From contig CM065651.1 in assembly GCA_033220425.1 (NCBI GenBank), positions 3,658,001 to 3,722,000 on the forward strand: a DNA stretch of 64,000 nt, written 5' to 3'. This DNA is from Lepraria neglecta (lineage: Eukaryota; Ascomycota; Lecanoromycetes; Lecanorales; Stereocaulaceae). Each line of letters opens with the position of its first letter. Position 1 is the first letter of the stretch. Both the position numbers and the translations under genes were made by a program. The notes beneath the pieces are model-generated. The model saw only the letters and a list, made by a program, of their open reading frames with translations. It had not been told where the DNA came from and searched no databases. Below, piece after piece: positions 22,141 to 33,763 of the stretch.

Positions 22141-23602
22141 GGAATGGGCACATGAATCGAAAACTGCCAACTTCACGGTGATATCGCAGGCTATGGAACC
22201 ACACGATCATTCGTATCCATCTAAGACAACGAGGAGCCGTGCTGGAGTACCAAGCTAAAACCGCAGGGTCGTGGAAGCTTGGATTCTATGAATTTGGATA
22301 TCTTTCTGGTCCCGCACTCTTTCACATTGCAACACCATGAGCCGAGAGAAGTCTGCGTTGATTGCACCAGTCAAGCTCCCCTACGTCAAGAGGCCATTTG
22401 TTGTCAGACAAATCGTCTCGATGGGGATTGATGGAGCCCTAGATCAAATGAGCAATCATCACGTTTCATGTATCTCGTCGCTTCTCGTTCAAAACGCACG
22501 AACGGCTCATATCGTATCAGGATCAGAGGTTAAGACTGCGAGATCCTTCCGTACGAATACTTTTTCTTAGCGTCGTAAAGGCTCAAATGGATCCCTGTTT
22601 GTCCCTAGGATATGCATTACTGGAACGCTGCTCCGCATTTGCTCAAATACACTAACGTCCAACTCAAACCAATCAGATCCGCTACACTTCTTCCATCTCA
22701 CCAGTCGAAGGTCACTTTCTCTGCTCAAACAATGATCAATAAAACGAGATTCGTAAACAAATGAAACAATCAATCAATCCCCTCTCCCTCATCATCGTTT
22801 TCTTCCTCTCCAGCATTATCACTTGCCTGCCATCTTCGAGGAGAGGTCGGTTCGATTTAACCGGCCCGCAACACAGTAGACAGGAGACTGTATGGTACTA
22901 GGCTGCCACGTTTCAACGGACCCAGGACACCGCTGTCAAATTCGCTGTTGAGTAAAAATTCTAGAATGCGGACTTGTCTTTACTCTGCACAGTGACGAAT
23001 AATAATGGATCCTTGTCATCCGTAGCATGATCGTTAAGTGTCAACACGTGAATGAAGTTTTCTCATGTTTCAGTTTAGCTGTGCCAAATAGCGCAAAGAA
23101 GTAAAGTGAAATTGAAGGAACGTACGCATTTGATGATGGACCCTACGATAATCCCTGACTTCTCTGAGTTAAAAATTAGGTTGATCCGAATGTTCACTGA
23201 CTCCATATGTTTGATCTCGCGTTTGCGGTTATGTATATCTTCTGCTTTAACTCTCACGAAAGAGCCGATCCGTAGAAGGAAGAAATTATAGCTCTTGTGA
23301 AGAAACATGTGTTAAGAACTACCTTAGGTAGCTGACCCCAAGAAGGATTGATCGGTAAATTGTCCTCCGTTGGAGACAACGTCGGCTCTCCCGACCTTGA
23401 ACCTTTCATTAGTGGCACCTTTCCGGAAGCAGATCCCCCAGAAATAATGTGGGACCGACCCTTAGCGGAATCAATGGCGCCTACAGCCGCTCACTCTTTT
23501 TCTAAGAAAGGCTTACGGCCTAGATGTGAACATAAAGAGCCTGCCGTGTACCTGTCTTTTCTAATTCATATTGACATCAGTACATCAATCACTAGAGCAA
23601 GC
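22141..23602. other. intergenic, about 1.46 kb
   Basis: No gene seen. Some short AT-rich stretches. Upstream flank of the first Tse2-like gene. Confidence 0.5.
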
Positions 23603-24218
23603 ATGTCCAGACTCATCAGAACTTTTACGGCTATCCCAAAAGAATTGTTTCGTTTGAACAATGGAAGCTCAGTCCTCTTGCGGGACCGGAACGTGAAGCC
23701 TACTGGCAGCTACGACTTGGTCACCGTAGATGGAAAGGTCAAGCCCAAAGCACTCGATCCCAAGTCATACGCAGGTAGTGCAGCACATTGTACGGTTCAT
23801 TGGTGATTGGAAGGCTGATGGATACCAGCTCCAAATGGCGCCTCTCTACGCCCAAATACAACCACCCTGAATCGACTCGTCCACAGATTCAAAAGCTCCG
23901 ATGTCGTTATGTACGCTATCCCGGCAGGTATGTACAATTTAGAGGGACAGTTTCGAAGATGACTAACCTCTCGCCAGGCATACAACTTCCGGATGACCTT
24001 GTGCTTGTACACGAGCACAGCGATCACTATTCCCTGCAGACGGCCAAAGAGATGAGTCTTCAAGGTACGTCCAATCACGAAGCTCAACGTCCTACTCTGC
24101 TCTAACTAAGGAAAAAGATGTCAATACAAAGATTACCAATTTCTTGAACACACATGCTGAGAAGCTCACAAAAGAGCAATGGCTTAAGAAGTACCCTAAG
24201 CCCACCGAGAAAGCTTAA
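23603..24218 (+). CDS. Tse2-type ADP-ribosyltransferase toxin domain protein, copy A
   Basis: Four exons: 23603-23774, 23829-23927, 23978-24064 and 24118-24218, giving 152 codons. All three introns (54, 50, 53 bp) are phase 1 and GT..AG. The exons show the pattern I know from fungal proteins assigned to the Tse2 ADP-ribosyltransferase domain family: an N-terminal FPxELFRL-like element, a SYDLVTVDGKVKP element, NGASLRPNT, MYAIPAG, LVLVHEHSDHYSLQ and a C-terminal Trp/Lys-rich end. Tse2 itself is a bacterial type VI effector that acts in the cytosol of the target cell; the role of fungal homologues is not established. No secretion signal is seen. The family call rests on recalled patterns, so a profile search is needed. 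Acceptor choices at exons 2 and 4 were set by frame. Confidence 0.8.
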
Positions 24219-24414
24219 GAGAGGAAGAGCGCTCTATAGTAAAGAGTGGGCTGGGAAAAGCGCTTGCTTCTCAGCCCTCGCAAGCTCTAATCAGATTATG
24301 ATAGATTTTCCATTTGACGTCATCGACGCTTGGCGTGATTAGTAATCATTCATTGGCCCTATCCAAATGTTCTCCTGAATTTCGTTCAATGCCTTACACA
24401 CACAATTGTTCACG

Positions 24415-25190
24415 ATGTTTAGGATCGCTTGTCGCGCTGTCAGTGGGCGCGGTATCTCTCATTCTCCCACTGTCAGCTTACAGGGGCTACATGGATATCA
24501 TCGAAGATTTTCTTTGATCTCCATTCACTCCTCTTTCCCCGCTTCATTGCTCCGACTTCAACAACAGCCAGAGTCCACGCTCCTCGACTGCAGCAAAAGT
24601 CGAAAGGACATGAATCCAGACGATACAGTACTTGTCTCTGATGATGGGCTGGTCTATCCCCGGTTATCAATGGAGTTGCCTTGTCAGTGTGCGCTTTGAA
24701 CTCTCCGGTTTTCACTCTGACCTCGAAGCTGCAGTCTCCAACGGGGCGACCTTCATGCCCAACACCTTTACAATGCAAGAGTTGGCTCGCATGTCACTTG
24801 ATGAATTCTTTGAGAACCTTGAGGGCGGAAGATCTTTTGGCGAGCCTGTGATATACTCCGTGAGAAAGGGTAGGCCCGACCTGGCATGATGATTCGCCCA
24901 GTCTAATAGCTTCCAGGTACCCCTATCCCCGGCGCCCTCACTCTACTCAGGACGGACGTATCACGGTTCTCTCTTCAACCCTCAAGCCCTGTGTCTTTGA
25001 AAGGTACGCTGGACGAACAACGCCGTCAGTTGAACAGGGCTAACAAAACCTTCGCTTAGCGCTGAACAGCCTGTTGGATAATTTCTATGCCAGCCATGCT
25101 GAAGTCGATACCGTTGGGAGATGGCTCGAAACTCACACCTTTGAAGAAGCTCTTGCAGATCACGCGGAAGCAGCTTGGATGAATGTTTGA
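24415..25190 (+). CDS. Tse2-type domain protein, diverged tandem copy B
   Basis: Four exons, 24415-24682, 24735-24869, 24917-25003 and 25060-25190, give 206 codons. Intron sizes are 52, 47 and 56 bp, all phase 1. It begins about 200 bases after copy A ends, same strand. The same elements appear in the same order but diverged: SLLRL, SDDGLVYP, NGATFMPNT, VIYSVRKG, RFSLQPSS and LLDNFYASHAE. All three introns sit at the places matching copy A, and exon 3 is 87 nt in both, so the two arose by duplication. The start is uncertain: the residue aligned with the first Met of copy A is not Met, and the nearest in-frame ATG adds an N-terminal extension. Function unknown; it may be an altered or partner copy. 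Confidence 0.7.
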
Positions 25191-26071
25191 AATAGCGAGG
25201 CATAGACTGGCCAGCAAAGAGCAAGGATGACGGCAGGCTATAAAGGGACCTCCTGGAGAATCGTTGCGGAGGGGGATTCGGGAGGAAAGAGCAGTGCTTC
25301 CGCCCATTGCAGCGGCACAAACTGTGGTATTATGCAGGGTAGAGTTAAAGACCATAGAATTGTGGTGGAGCAAACTCAAAGTCCAATATACAGCGCGGGC
25401 AGTATCAGCGGAACCGCAGGCAAGGAAGGTCCTCCCTATGCCACAAACCCAGCGATCTTCGACCTGGCCAGCAACAGGGCATTGAGACGCGTGGATATCA
25501 CAACCAACCGCGTACTCGGCCTATCGCCAGCAGCCGTGAATTACGGTGGAGCTTTTTGGTCACGACATGGGACTTTTGTCTCGCACCTGAAATCGTTGGT
25601 CGTGCCACTGAGCTTAGCTGGATGCCTGAAGAGAGAACAAGCCGCCGAACGTTTTGACCATCTGTGGTTAAGGCCGGGAAAGGGTTTAGGATGGAGAGAT
25701 ACTGAGCAGGAAATAAATGATTGTTCTAAGGCTGATGGCAATACAAAGACTGGCCAGGTGCCATGGTACTCGTTTATCTCCATTATGCCCGCTGTGTCTG
25801 CCTTCTCTTTTCCTTCACCGGAGGGACCAGGTCCGATATCTTTGAGGGCACCGTCACTTGTGTATCGGATATCGATGAGAGGACGGTATTAGTGGGTGGT
25901 AGTGGCGATAGTGGGGGAGGAGGAGAAAGAGGAGGAGGAGGATCGGAGGTAGGATAATTTGTCTTCTCGCGGAGGGTGGGAGTCCTAGGTTGTAGGCTTC
26001 TATCAGCAGTGAAATCAGCGAGCGAAGGTTTAAAGGGTCGTACCCAGCTTCTAAGCCTGGCACCGAAATCG
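25191..26071. other. intergenic with purine-rich tract
   Basis: A plus-strand open frame at 25227-25892 has no recognisable family and I do not call it. A purine-rich tract with GGA repeats lies near 25914-25950. Confidence 0.4.
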
Positions 26072-26725
26072 TTAGAGGGCTGAGGCAACCCTGCTGCCCG
26101 CCCTGCTCCTCAGATTTCGAGCCGTCGCTGCGGAGGTGGACGCTGCTGTGGCCGTCGATCTTCCCAAGCTTGTCTTCGACCCATTCCGCTCCGAGAGAGG
26201 GAGCGTTATTGCAGTCGTCCGGGCCGGGATGTTCAACGGCGCCCTTAGCCCTCCTAATTCCATTTCCAACAATTGGTACCGCATGTTGTGGCTGCTGTAC
26301 TTCTCCGGCACCGCGCAGCAGCTCCTCGAAGGATAGGAGAGGGCCGTCGTTTTCCCCGTCGGTGGCCATGAGACGGGTCCTAATCGAGAGAGGGTCTGGA
26401 AGTCGTCATTCAACGCCCATCGACACCAAGGACAGTGGAAGTTACCTTGGGCGTTTTCCGTGCCTCCAAAACCCAGTACTGGCTCACCGAATGGATCGAC
26501 AGCCTTCATCGGTAGGGAGGTAGTCAGATCAACGCATTCGATCAGATCGTAGTCTTCGAGTCTAGCGCTCGGGGGAGTATTTGGTGCGAGGGCCACAGAG
26601 TCGTTGTGCTTGCTACTGAGCGTGGAAGCACCACGGTTCGGCGCCGCAGAACGCCCCTTAATAGGCCGGCCTGTCGAGGGAGCAGGTTGATGGTGATGAA
26701 TGGAATTCAAACTGACAGAGGCCAT
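26072..26725 (-). CDS. hypothetical protein, uncertain model
   Basis: Open frame of 217 codons from a Met in decent context (MASVSLNSIHHHQPAP) to a stop at 26072. It is Pro/Ser/Ala-rich at first, then has a more ordered segment (LEDYDLIECVDLTTSLPMK) and a CPWC pair. A 66-bp GT..AG segment at 26445-26380 could be an intron; skipping it leaves the frame unchanged, so both forms are possible. A second minus-strand frame downstream (SFEELLRGAGEVQQPQ) also looks protein-like, so the 3' half may be wrong. I do not recognise a family. It sits at the edge of a GC-rich tract that would be its promoter. Confidence 0.35.
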   Translation of the reverse strand: MASVSLNSIHHHQPAPSTGRPIKGRSAAPNRGASTLSSKHNDSVALAPNTPPSARLEDYDLIECVDLTTSLPMKAVDPFGEPVLGFGGTENAQGNFHCPWCRWALNDDFQTLSRLGPVSWPPTGKTTALSYPSRSCCAVPEKYSSHNMRYQLLEMELGGLRAPLNIPARTTAITLPLSERNGSKTSLGRSTATAASTSAATARNLRSRAGSRVASAL

Positions 26726-28518
26726 TGCAGGCTTGAAAGAATACAGAGCAGAATATAGCAAATCGGCTGAACGGTTGGGTAGGTGGAAAGGAAGAAGTCT
26801 GAGGTCCATCGAGGCAGCGAAAGGCGGGTCATATATTCCGCTGCAACCCTCCTCGCACACAAATCCCACTCCTCCCTCTCCACACCCTACAGACCACCGA
26901 TCGCCGATCTGCAAGCACTCCGCGTCTCATGGGACAGGTCTCGGCGTATCATGCGGCCACTGGAGCATCGTATCCACTCCTCCCATATAGCTGGATCACC
27001 GCTGCGCCCCTGGCAGACCTCCACATCCCGTAGAGGACGTCAGCTGCAGCGGCCGAGACCTGCAAGCTGAGACCGCCATGACGCGTCGACTGCCTCTCGT
27101 CCTCCACGATGCTCAGCGAAAAACGAGATCCACGTCTCGAGGCATCGTCGTGCAGCCCTCAGGGGTTCCTTTCCAAACTCTCGACCTTCTTACATCATCA
27201 AATCATCCCCTGTCCCCCTCTTAACCTTGTGCCTCGATCGAGCTCTGCCGCAGCATCCAGTCGTACTATCACCAGCGTTCGCCTCGCAGAGAGCATCGCA
27301 GGACACTTGGTAGCGCCATCCCAGCCCGGATCTTCTCCCCTCCGAGGCTCGTCGCTATTGCTTCACCAATCGTGCAAGGCTTAGCGTCGGCATAGCTATG
27401 ACCACCCACGGCCACGTGCACCAGGCTCGCCGCTACAATTGGTGCGGTCGAAGACGGTTCGGCAAACCGGCATGTGAAAGCAGCACACCTCCAGAAGCCC
27501 GCTCCCCGATCCAGATGTCGCTAGGTAGTGCACATGCCCAGTCCTCGCGAACGAGTCGCGGCCACGTCAGCAACGGCTAATACCTGAAACCCAACTGACC
27601 CGCACTCGAACCGAGGTGCCCAATCACCGCGCACATCAGATACACTCCGGACAGGTCACCAGACCCTCAGTCAGCGTTGGGGCGTCATCATCCACCGGCG
27701 GCGGCGCACCGTGAGGCATTTATCCCATTGGCCCTGTAGCACCCAGGCAGCAGCTCGCGCCCGCGTCGTACACTTAAGCTGGCAGGTAGGCTGCAGTCCC
27801 ATCGGATCGAAAATTGGGGAGGCCCATCCAAGAGATGCTGGCATCACCGTGAGAGTGACGGAGGTGAGGGCTGCACGGGGTGGTTATTTCAAGGACTGAC
27901 TTGGAGCACGCGTCGCCAGCGGCGAGGAGAGCTGTAAGCAGCCGCGCAGGCGAGGCATCGAAGCTGTCAGATGCCAGAGGAACGACCATCGCGACCATCG
28001 GCCTTCGGCGTTATCCAGGTGTGAGTCGAGGTCCGAGCGAGAGCGTCAGGGGACGGCACAGGGGCGCCGGTCACTGGGCGAGCGAGCGAGCGAGCGAGAC
28101 AAGGGCGGCGCAGACGGATGGGGGGAAGTAAAAGAATGTTGGAAGGAGAGAGGGAGCGTGCAGGTATTTATGCGTGGGAGAAAGCGGCGAGGGGCGGCGC
28201 CAAGGCGCGTTGCCGGATCGGTCATTATTCAAGAAGAGCGCCCATCGAATTTTACGGTTAAAAAGACAGATAAAGTGCAAAAAGCGAAGCCACTGATGAG
28301 ACTTTTATGGCCTTAACCTGAAATCCTTTGCCTTAATGCTGTCATATGATTGTAAGGATCTGGGTTTCAATTCTAATGTATTCATCAACCCACTTGCGAC
28401 TCCCGCCCCTGAGCTCATAGACTGTTATGGCTATGGTGCGCATTGTAGGTGGTAAAAGAGTTATTGTTTTCGCTAAGCTAGAATTGCTAGAGTACATGAA
28501 TGCCAAGCGCTTAAGGCG
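26726..28518. other. GC-rich tract without a clear gene
   Basis: Visibly richer in G and C than its surroundings from about 26700 to 28200. Open frames on both strands are long for their size because stop codons are rare in GC-rich DNA; none shows a family. A GAGC microsatellite lies at about 28079-28098. Confidence 0.5.
28079..28098. repeat. (GAGC)n microsatellite
   Basis: Five uninterrupted GAGC-type units are visible in the GC-rich tract. Confidence 0.85.
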
Positions 28519-30850
28519 CTAAGGCTCCGTAACATAGACACCAAGACGCCTGAAAGTTCCATCGTCATTCCGATTTAAGATGAGCCCCATCACGCAACAA
28601 AAGTCCTTGCCATCTTGTCTGGTAGTCTGATTGAACATTTCTAGACACCACACGTTGAGACCAAACCCAACCAGATCTGTGATACCATCCTCCAGTGCAT
28701 CCAATTGCGTGGCGCTTGTCACAGAGGTATAGAAGCTGCCAGATGGGTGATGCTTCAAGTCGTGGAAGCATAATGCATCATTTCGAGAAAAAGGCTTACG
28801 TGTCCATCGCTCTTTATGCAAGCGACCTTTAATTGTTAGATATCCGGATACAACAGCACCGTACACGGCTGAGTTGTCTGCGGGCTCTACGCGACAGTCA
28901 AGCACGTCAACAGACATCTCAGAATCTGTTGCATCCGAGCCGCCCGCGCTTACGGGGGTGTCTATCGAGGCCCATGACCACGAGGGAGCGCGGAAACGGT
29001 TTCCTCGGGGCTGTAGCCGAGCACGATTACACCACAGCAAGGGTAGCCCCAGTTTCAAGGTGGACTTCCACAATCCAGCGACGTATGAGTCTTGAGAAGC
29101 CTTTGCATAAACGCTAGCAATACCAAATATTGCGAGTAAGCGATCATCGGCATTCGTGAGTTCGCGGGGGGTGAAGTCCTCGATTACTTTGCTCTACGAT
29201 TCTGTGAAGCTCTGCAATTGCTCTGAGGTCGTCGCCATACCCTCCCAAGAATCAACGTCGGTATCCAAGTAGTTAGGATCAGCATGCCAGGCGCTAACAT
29301 CGACATCCAAAGCAAGGGTTGGCTTTGCGAGGGCCTTGTGGACGATGGGGTCAAGGCGCTGAACTGTAGGATGAGAAGCCGGCCACTCCCGATCATTAGT
29401 ACCATCGCTGTATTGGGATCCGAGACAGCTCCAACTTAGCTGGCGAGAGCCGTATATTAGCAGGCGAGGTGAAAGCAAACTTTCTTGTAGTGTCCACGCT
29501 CGCGTGTTGATAGGCTCCATTTCATGTCCATGAAATTCGTACGGCGACAACTCTATAACGCTTTTACGACCATCCGGACATTGATATGGTAATCGAAATC
29601 TCGACGTAGCCTTTTCGCGTTCGCGTACATAGAGAAACCCCTTACGACTACTTTCGGAACAAGCGGCTGAAATGGTAATATGAGCTCTCGAATATATTTT
29701 TGCCATCTTAGCAATTTCCCGTGCGACATCTTTATCGTCGTCTTGGACTATGCAGAAGCAATCGACCCAAAGGAATCGAAACTTTAGCTTGCGGGTAACA
29801 ATAATTGCGTCTTGTATTGTTTTTGGAACTGCCGCAAGTGGTATGCCAGATTTCTAGGTCATTAAGGAAGATACCGTTGTTTTGAGAGACTGATTACGGC
29901 CCCAACAATAGCTCAATGCAAGGCATCTACCTGACTCCCCAGGCTTCGTTACATACAACTTCAAAGAATCTTGGCTAGGGCCAACATCAATGAGCCTCGT
30001 AGGCAATTGAACATACTTGGTGTAAGTACAGGTCTTGTGGGTCGTAACGCATTCACGAACCCAGTGATGAATGACTTTATAGACTTCGTCTCTGGCTACA
30101 TCACGGCCTGCTGGCCTAGAACGGACGAATGCCGCCGCTAGATCGTCTAATTTATAACTAGATATGTTCAATACAGTTGAAATCAACCTTTATGAGACAA
30201 CTCACTAGGTGAAGCAGAGACATTATCAAACTTGCAAGGACGAAAGGGAAAGTGAGTGTCCTCTACATCGAGGTATACACTAAATATATCACCCCGGTGA
30301 AAACTCAGTGGGGCCCCTCCTTGCGTCACACCTGAACTCAAGTTGGAAGCCTTGGTGCTATCGAACGGAGCTTTTTGCAGGTGGAACCATGGATAAATGA
30401 CCATTGATCGAAAAGCGATGCGTTCGGAGAGCCAAGCAGCATGACGGTCGTAGGATACACTAGATTCGTTGAAATAGAACTGGAAGAGCTTACACCCATC
30501 TGATGCAGCAATGGCTGCCTTCGATAGTGTGGGGGGAAGTCTCCAGAGTACTTGTTCGCGTAAGCCAATAGAAATGCTATTACAATGGCGACAGGTATGT
30601 GGCGGGAGAGTGGATTTTGGATTAATCTGTTGAAGGAATTTAGCTATGAGGTTTCTGGCCTCCATCAGCGGTGACTTCTTGTAAGTCTCAATCAAAAGAG
30701 AAGCTGTTTTTGCCCTCTTCGAAACGATATTGATGCCCCTTGCTTACTCACCTGAGGCTTCGGATGTAGACCTTTTAGCTTTGGCTTTCGACCAGCTATA
30801 ATACCCCGCCTTTGTGCACTATGGGAAGCGACCCGCTTGTGAGGATTCAT
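28519..30850 (-). pseudogene. HET-domain (heterokaryon incompatibility) protein, inactivated
   Basis: HET proteins trigger cell death when unlike fungal individuals fuse. The reading frame runs through the HET domain: GRCLALSYCWGRNQSLKTT, then VPKTIQDAIIVTRKL, FLWVDCFCIVQDD, IYSRAHITISAACS, and INTRAWTLQESLLSPRLL, and later FRAPSWSWASIDTP. Two in-frame TAG stops interrupt it: 29854-29856, just before the GIPL segment, and 29194-29196, before the VIEDFTPREL segment. At the second, family members carry Trp, so TGG to TAG is likely. The frame is the same on both sides, so these are nonsense changes and not splice artefacts. The 5' joins (first exon 30850-30752; join near 30185) also fail to phase cleanly. 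Nonfunctional as sequenced. Confidence 0.85.
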
Positions 30851-33158
30851 TGTAGACAGAACCTCGTCCACTAGCTAGGAAAAGATGTTCTCAAGAAGGT
30901 TATATTATTTGAGTGGGTCTGGAAGAGATTTTCGTTTATTTTGGAGAAAGCAAGATCTAGGAAGATAAGATAAATCTTATAGACCATAGCCCAATATAAA
31001 AGAGTAGAACTGTAATAGAGTATATAGATTACACCATGTAGTTTATTGAGGGAACGAGCCACGTGGAATATTAGAAGTCCTCGATGTTTTCGGGGCGCGA
31101 GGCCGGCGAAAAAAGGTCGGCTGATCCAGACACTTTGTATACGAAAAAGATGCGTATTTTGTCAGGAGAAAGAAGCTCTCTATATGAGTGTTGAATAATA
31201 TTGATAATAAGTAAGATGTTGAGTGTTCTATGGAGAGAAATCTGTATATAAGCATGCGCCAAGCCCCTAGTACCGAAGGTACGCAAGCAGACTAAGATGT
31301 ATACCATAAGGATTGCATGCATGCATGCAATAACCGTAACATATTTTCCGTGCGATTCAAACCATCCAAGATCTATCGACTTATCGAGGATTTCCTGTCG
31401 AAAGATATCGATATTTATACTCGGGTAGGCTAAAGTGCAGGCCGCTGATACTTAAATACGGCTGGCTAATCGGGCGCTATATCATTTAAATAGCATCTAA
31501 TTGGCCCGAAGTTATTCACTTTGGTCAATATTAATACGTCACCTATTGTTTATATTATGAGGACTCTATATATTATATCCGATACATATAATCGAATCGT
31601 CTACGCGTATAGGATCGCGCCATTAGTTAATCCCGCAGCGCGGATAACGTCTGAGGCGACGAATAAGATGACGTACTATATCGCTTGTAATGGAAGGCTT
31701 GGTAAAGTCTTGGTTGGCTCGCGATTACCGTACGCTTGGCGTGCGTTAGCGCTACGAGTCCCGTGCGCCCATTGTTTAATAGGGGGTTTTCGCCCCCCCT
31801 CATAGACTCCTTGAGAATTAGTCTTGGTATAAAACCTACTACTATACTTTATTTCACATTGCTATAGGTTCCTATTACATCGCTGGCCTATGCTATAGAC
31901 CGAAGAATAGATTATAGAGGTAAAAGTACCTAGTTGAGTCTAAATTCAGAAGTATAATGGACCGCGATCGTCGGGGAACTCTCTTTAGGGTCGGTAGCGC
32001 TGGAGCCGCGCCAGAGAAGCGATCGTCGCAGCTGTTAACGTACTCTAGATTGTGCGTTGGTCTGAGAGTAGATAGTAGTAGCCGATAGCAGAGAGATTAA
32101 GTAGTACCGTTAGCCCGGCAAATGTTGCACATGATGTAGTCAATGGGTCGGGCCATGTTAAGCGGCCTGGTTGGATGTGAGCCTATGCAGCAGCGATCGA
32201 GGAGTCAGCAGTAGGTGCCCGCCAACGACGGCAATTGAAGCCGGGCTCAAGGTAACCACTTCCGTCGCTCCAATCTTCTATGCATACGCGCTAATGCAAC
32301 CCCACTGTATCAACCTGGGACCACTCCATGAAGCAACTGCAACGTCCCAGATAAACGCCACTACAACATCTCCTCTTACAAACCTCCCATCTCCGAAGTC
32401 CATCTCAAATATGTAGATACCCACGCGACATACGAGATCTATCGCAACGCCTCTCGGCATCCATCGGCGCCTCTCGTGAAGTATTTGGAATTCACTCGCC
32501 AGGCGACGAGCGGCTTGCTTCAACAACATGAGCTTAATGATCCTGTTGTCTACGAATCCTACACCGACAGAGCAGAGCTGTAGCCGTGCCAATAGCATAT
32601 CGAGACATCTTGCGTGGTAAAGAGCTGGGGACTAAAGAATCTACATCTATCAATGCAGGCACGGGACATTCAAGCGCCGGGATAATGTCAACAGCCTAAC
32701 GGTGTCCAGGGATGTTGTACCGATGCCGGGCCTCCCACAATTCGTCGTGCCAACAAGACTCGAGCATCTCCGTTCTAGACTGAATTCAGTCAACATGATT
32801 TGGAAGAGCTAAGGATTCCCAAGAGGAACCGAGGGGCTAGCTGCATCATATCACCAATTCTTGTGAATTTGGAAACATTAGAACCTACCGGCAACTAGCC
32901 GGATACCTTCAAAAAGGGGAGTGAACCAATCGGAATGCTGCTCGGACCTCTGGATCTTCCTGGTCTGACGTGAATGGGAGTTGGAGATGTGGGGCAAGGT
33001 GGGGCATGAAGGGTGAAAAGAAAAGTTGCGATAACACGACCGAATGTTTATAAAGTGACTTCATCCTTCTCGACGTCTCCTTCTACAACACTGCTCAATT
33101 GAATCTTGAAGCAAATCACACAAAGCCTTTTCTCAAGAACTACGACATATCAGCAATT
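30851..33158. other. long intergenic stretch with AT-rich repeat-like relic
   Basis: About 30870-31900 is AT-rich with many TA steps and scattered CG, and stops in all frames, as expected of old transposon DNA changed by repeat-induced point mutation. No transposase motif, terminal repeat or target-site duplication could be identified. 31900-33158 is ordinary in composition and I see no gene. Confidence 0.5.
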
Positions 33159-33763
33159 ATGACTACCTACCATGGACGCTGCCACTGCGGCCAAACTGAA
33201 TGGGAGACCAAGATCGATGGTGATGCCCACATCCTCTGGTACGTCTCCCCTTACACCCTTCTACCTTCATACCCCAGCCCTCAATTACTCTCTCCGACCG
33301 ACATTGGAACGTACAGCTAACACTCCAACCCAGCCATTGCAATGCCTGCAAGCTCCTGTCCGGCTCCGAAGCCACCCTCAACCAAATAGCCAACGAAGGC
33401 GACCTCAAGATCACCAAGGGCTCAACCAAGACCTACACCTACTACGGTGACTCGGGTACGTCCACTTCTCCCCTCTCTGTCCCGTTATCATCCACCCCCT
33501 CCCGCAAAAAGCAAACATTGGAGCAGTGAAGCATTTGCTAACCTTCCCGCCCCACAGGCAAGCCAGTAAACTGCTACTACTGCCCCAACTGCACCTCCCA
33601 CGTCTACCACCACCAGACCGTTCTCGGCCCCAAGATCGTTGTCCGCACTGGCCTGCTCCAGGGCAGCAAGAAGTTCCCAGTCGCTGCTGAGATCTTCGGC
33701 AAGGATAGGTTGAGCTGGCAGCCAGAGTTGGCTAAGACCTTCTCGGGACCACCTGAGCACTGA
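33159..33763 (+). CDS. GFA/CENP-V domain zinc protein
   Basis: Three exons, 33159-33238, 33334-33455 and 33558-33763, give 135 codons. Introns of 95 and 102 bp are phase 2 and phase 1. The family (glutathione-dependent formaldehyde-activating enzyme-like) has a beta fold with structural and catalytic zinc sites. The ligands are visible: GRCHCGQTEW, then CHCNACKLLSGS completed across the first intron, and CYYCPNCTSHVYHH. Length is usual for the short fungal members. Bacterial Gfa was proposed to help formaldehyde react with glutathione; most fungal homologues have no known substrate. Start ATG follows an AT-rich leader and is the first in frame with the zinc motif. Confidence 0.93.

Noticed and set aside
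22337-22570. Plus-strand open frame of 77 codons before the toxin-like pair, considered as a possible partner gene
   Set aside because: No family signal, no intron logic and it lies over 1 kb from the pair.
25227-25892. Plus-strand open frame of 221 codons after the Tse2-like pair
   Set aside because: No family-like segments, uneven composition, and it runs into a GC/purine-rich tract where stops are rare. It is kept out for lack of support.
26136-28131. Many medium-length open frames in the GC-rich tract
   Set aside because: High GC explains the lack of stops; none has recognisable protein features.
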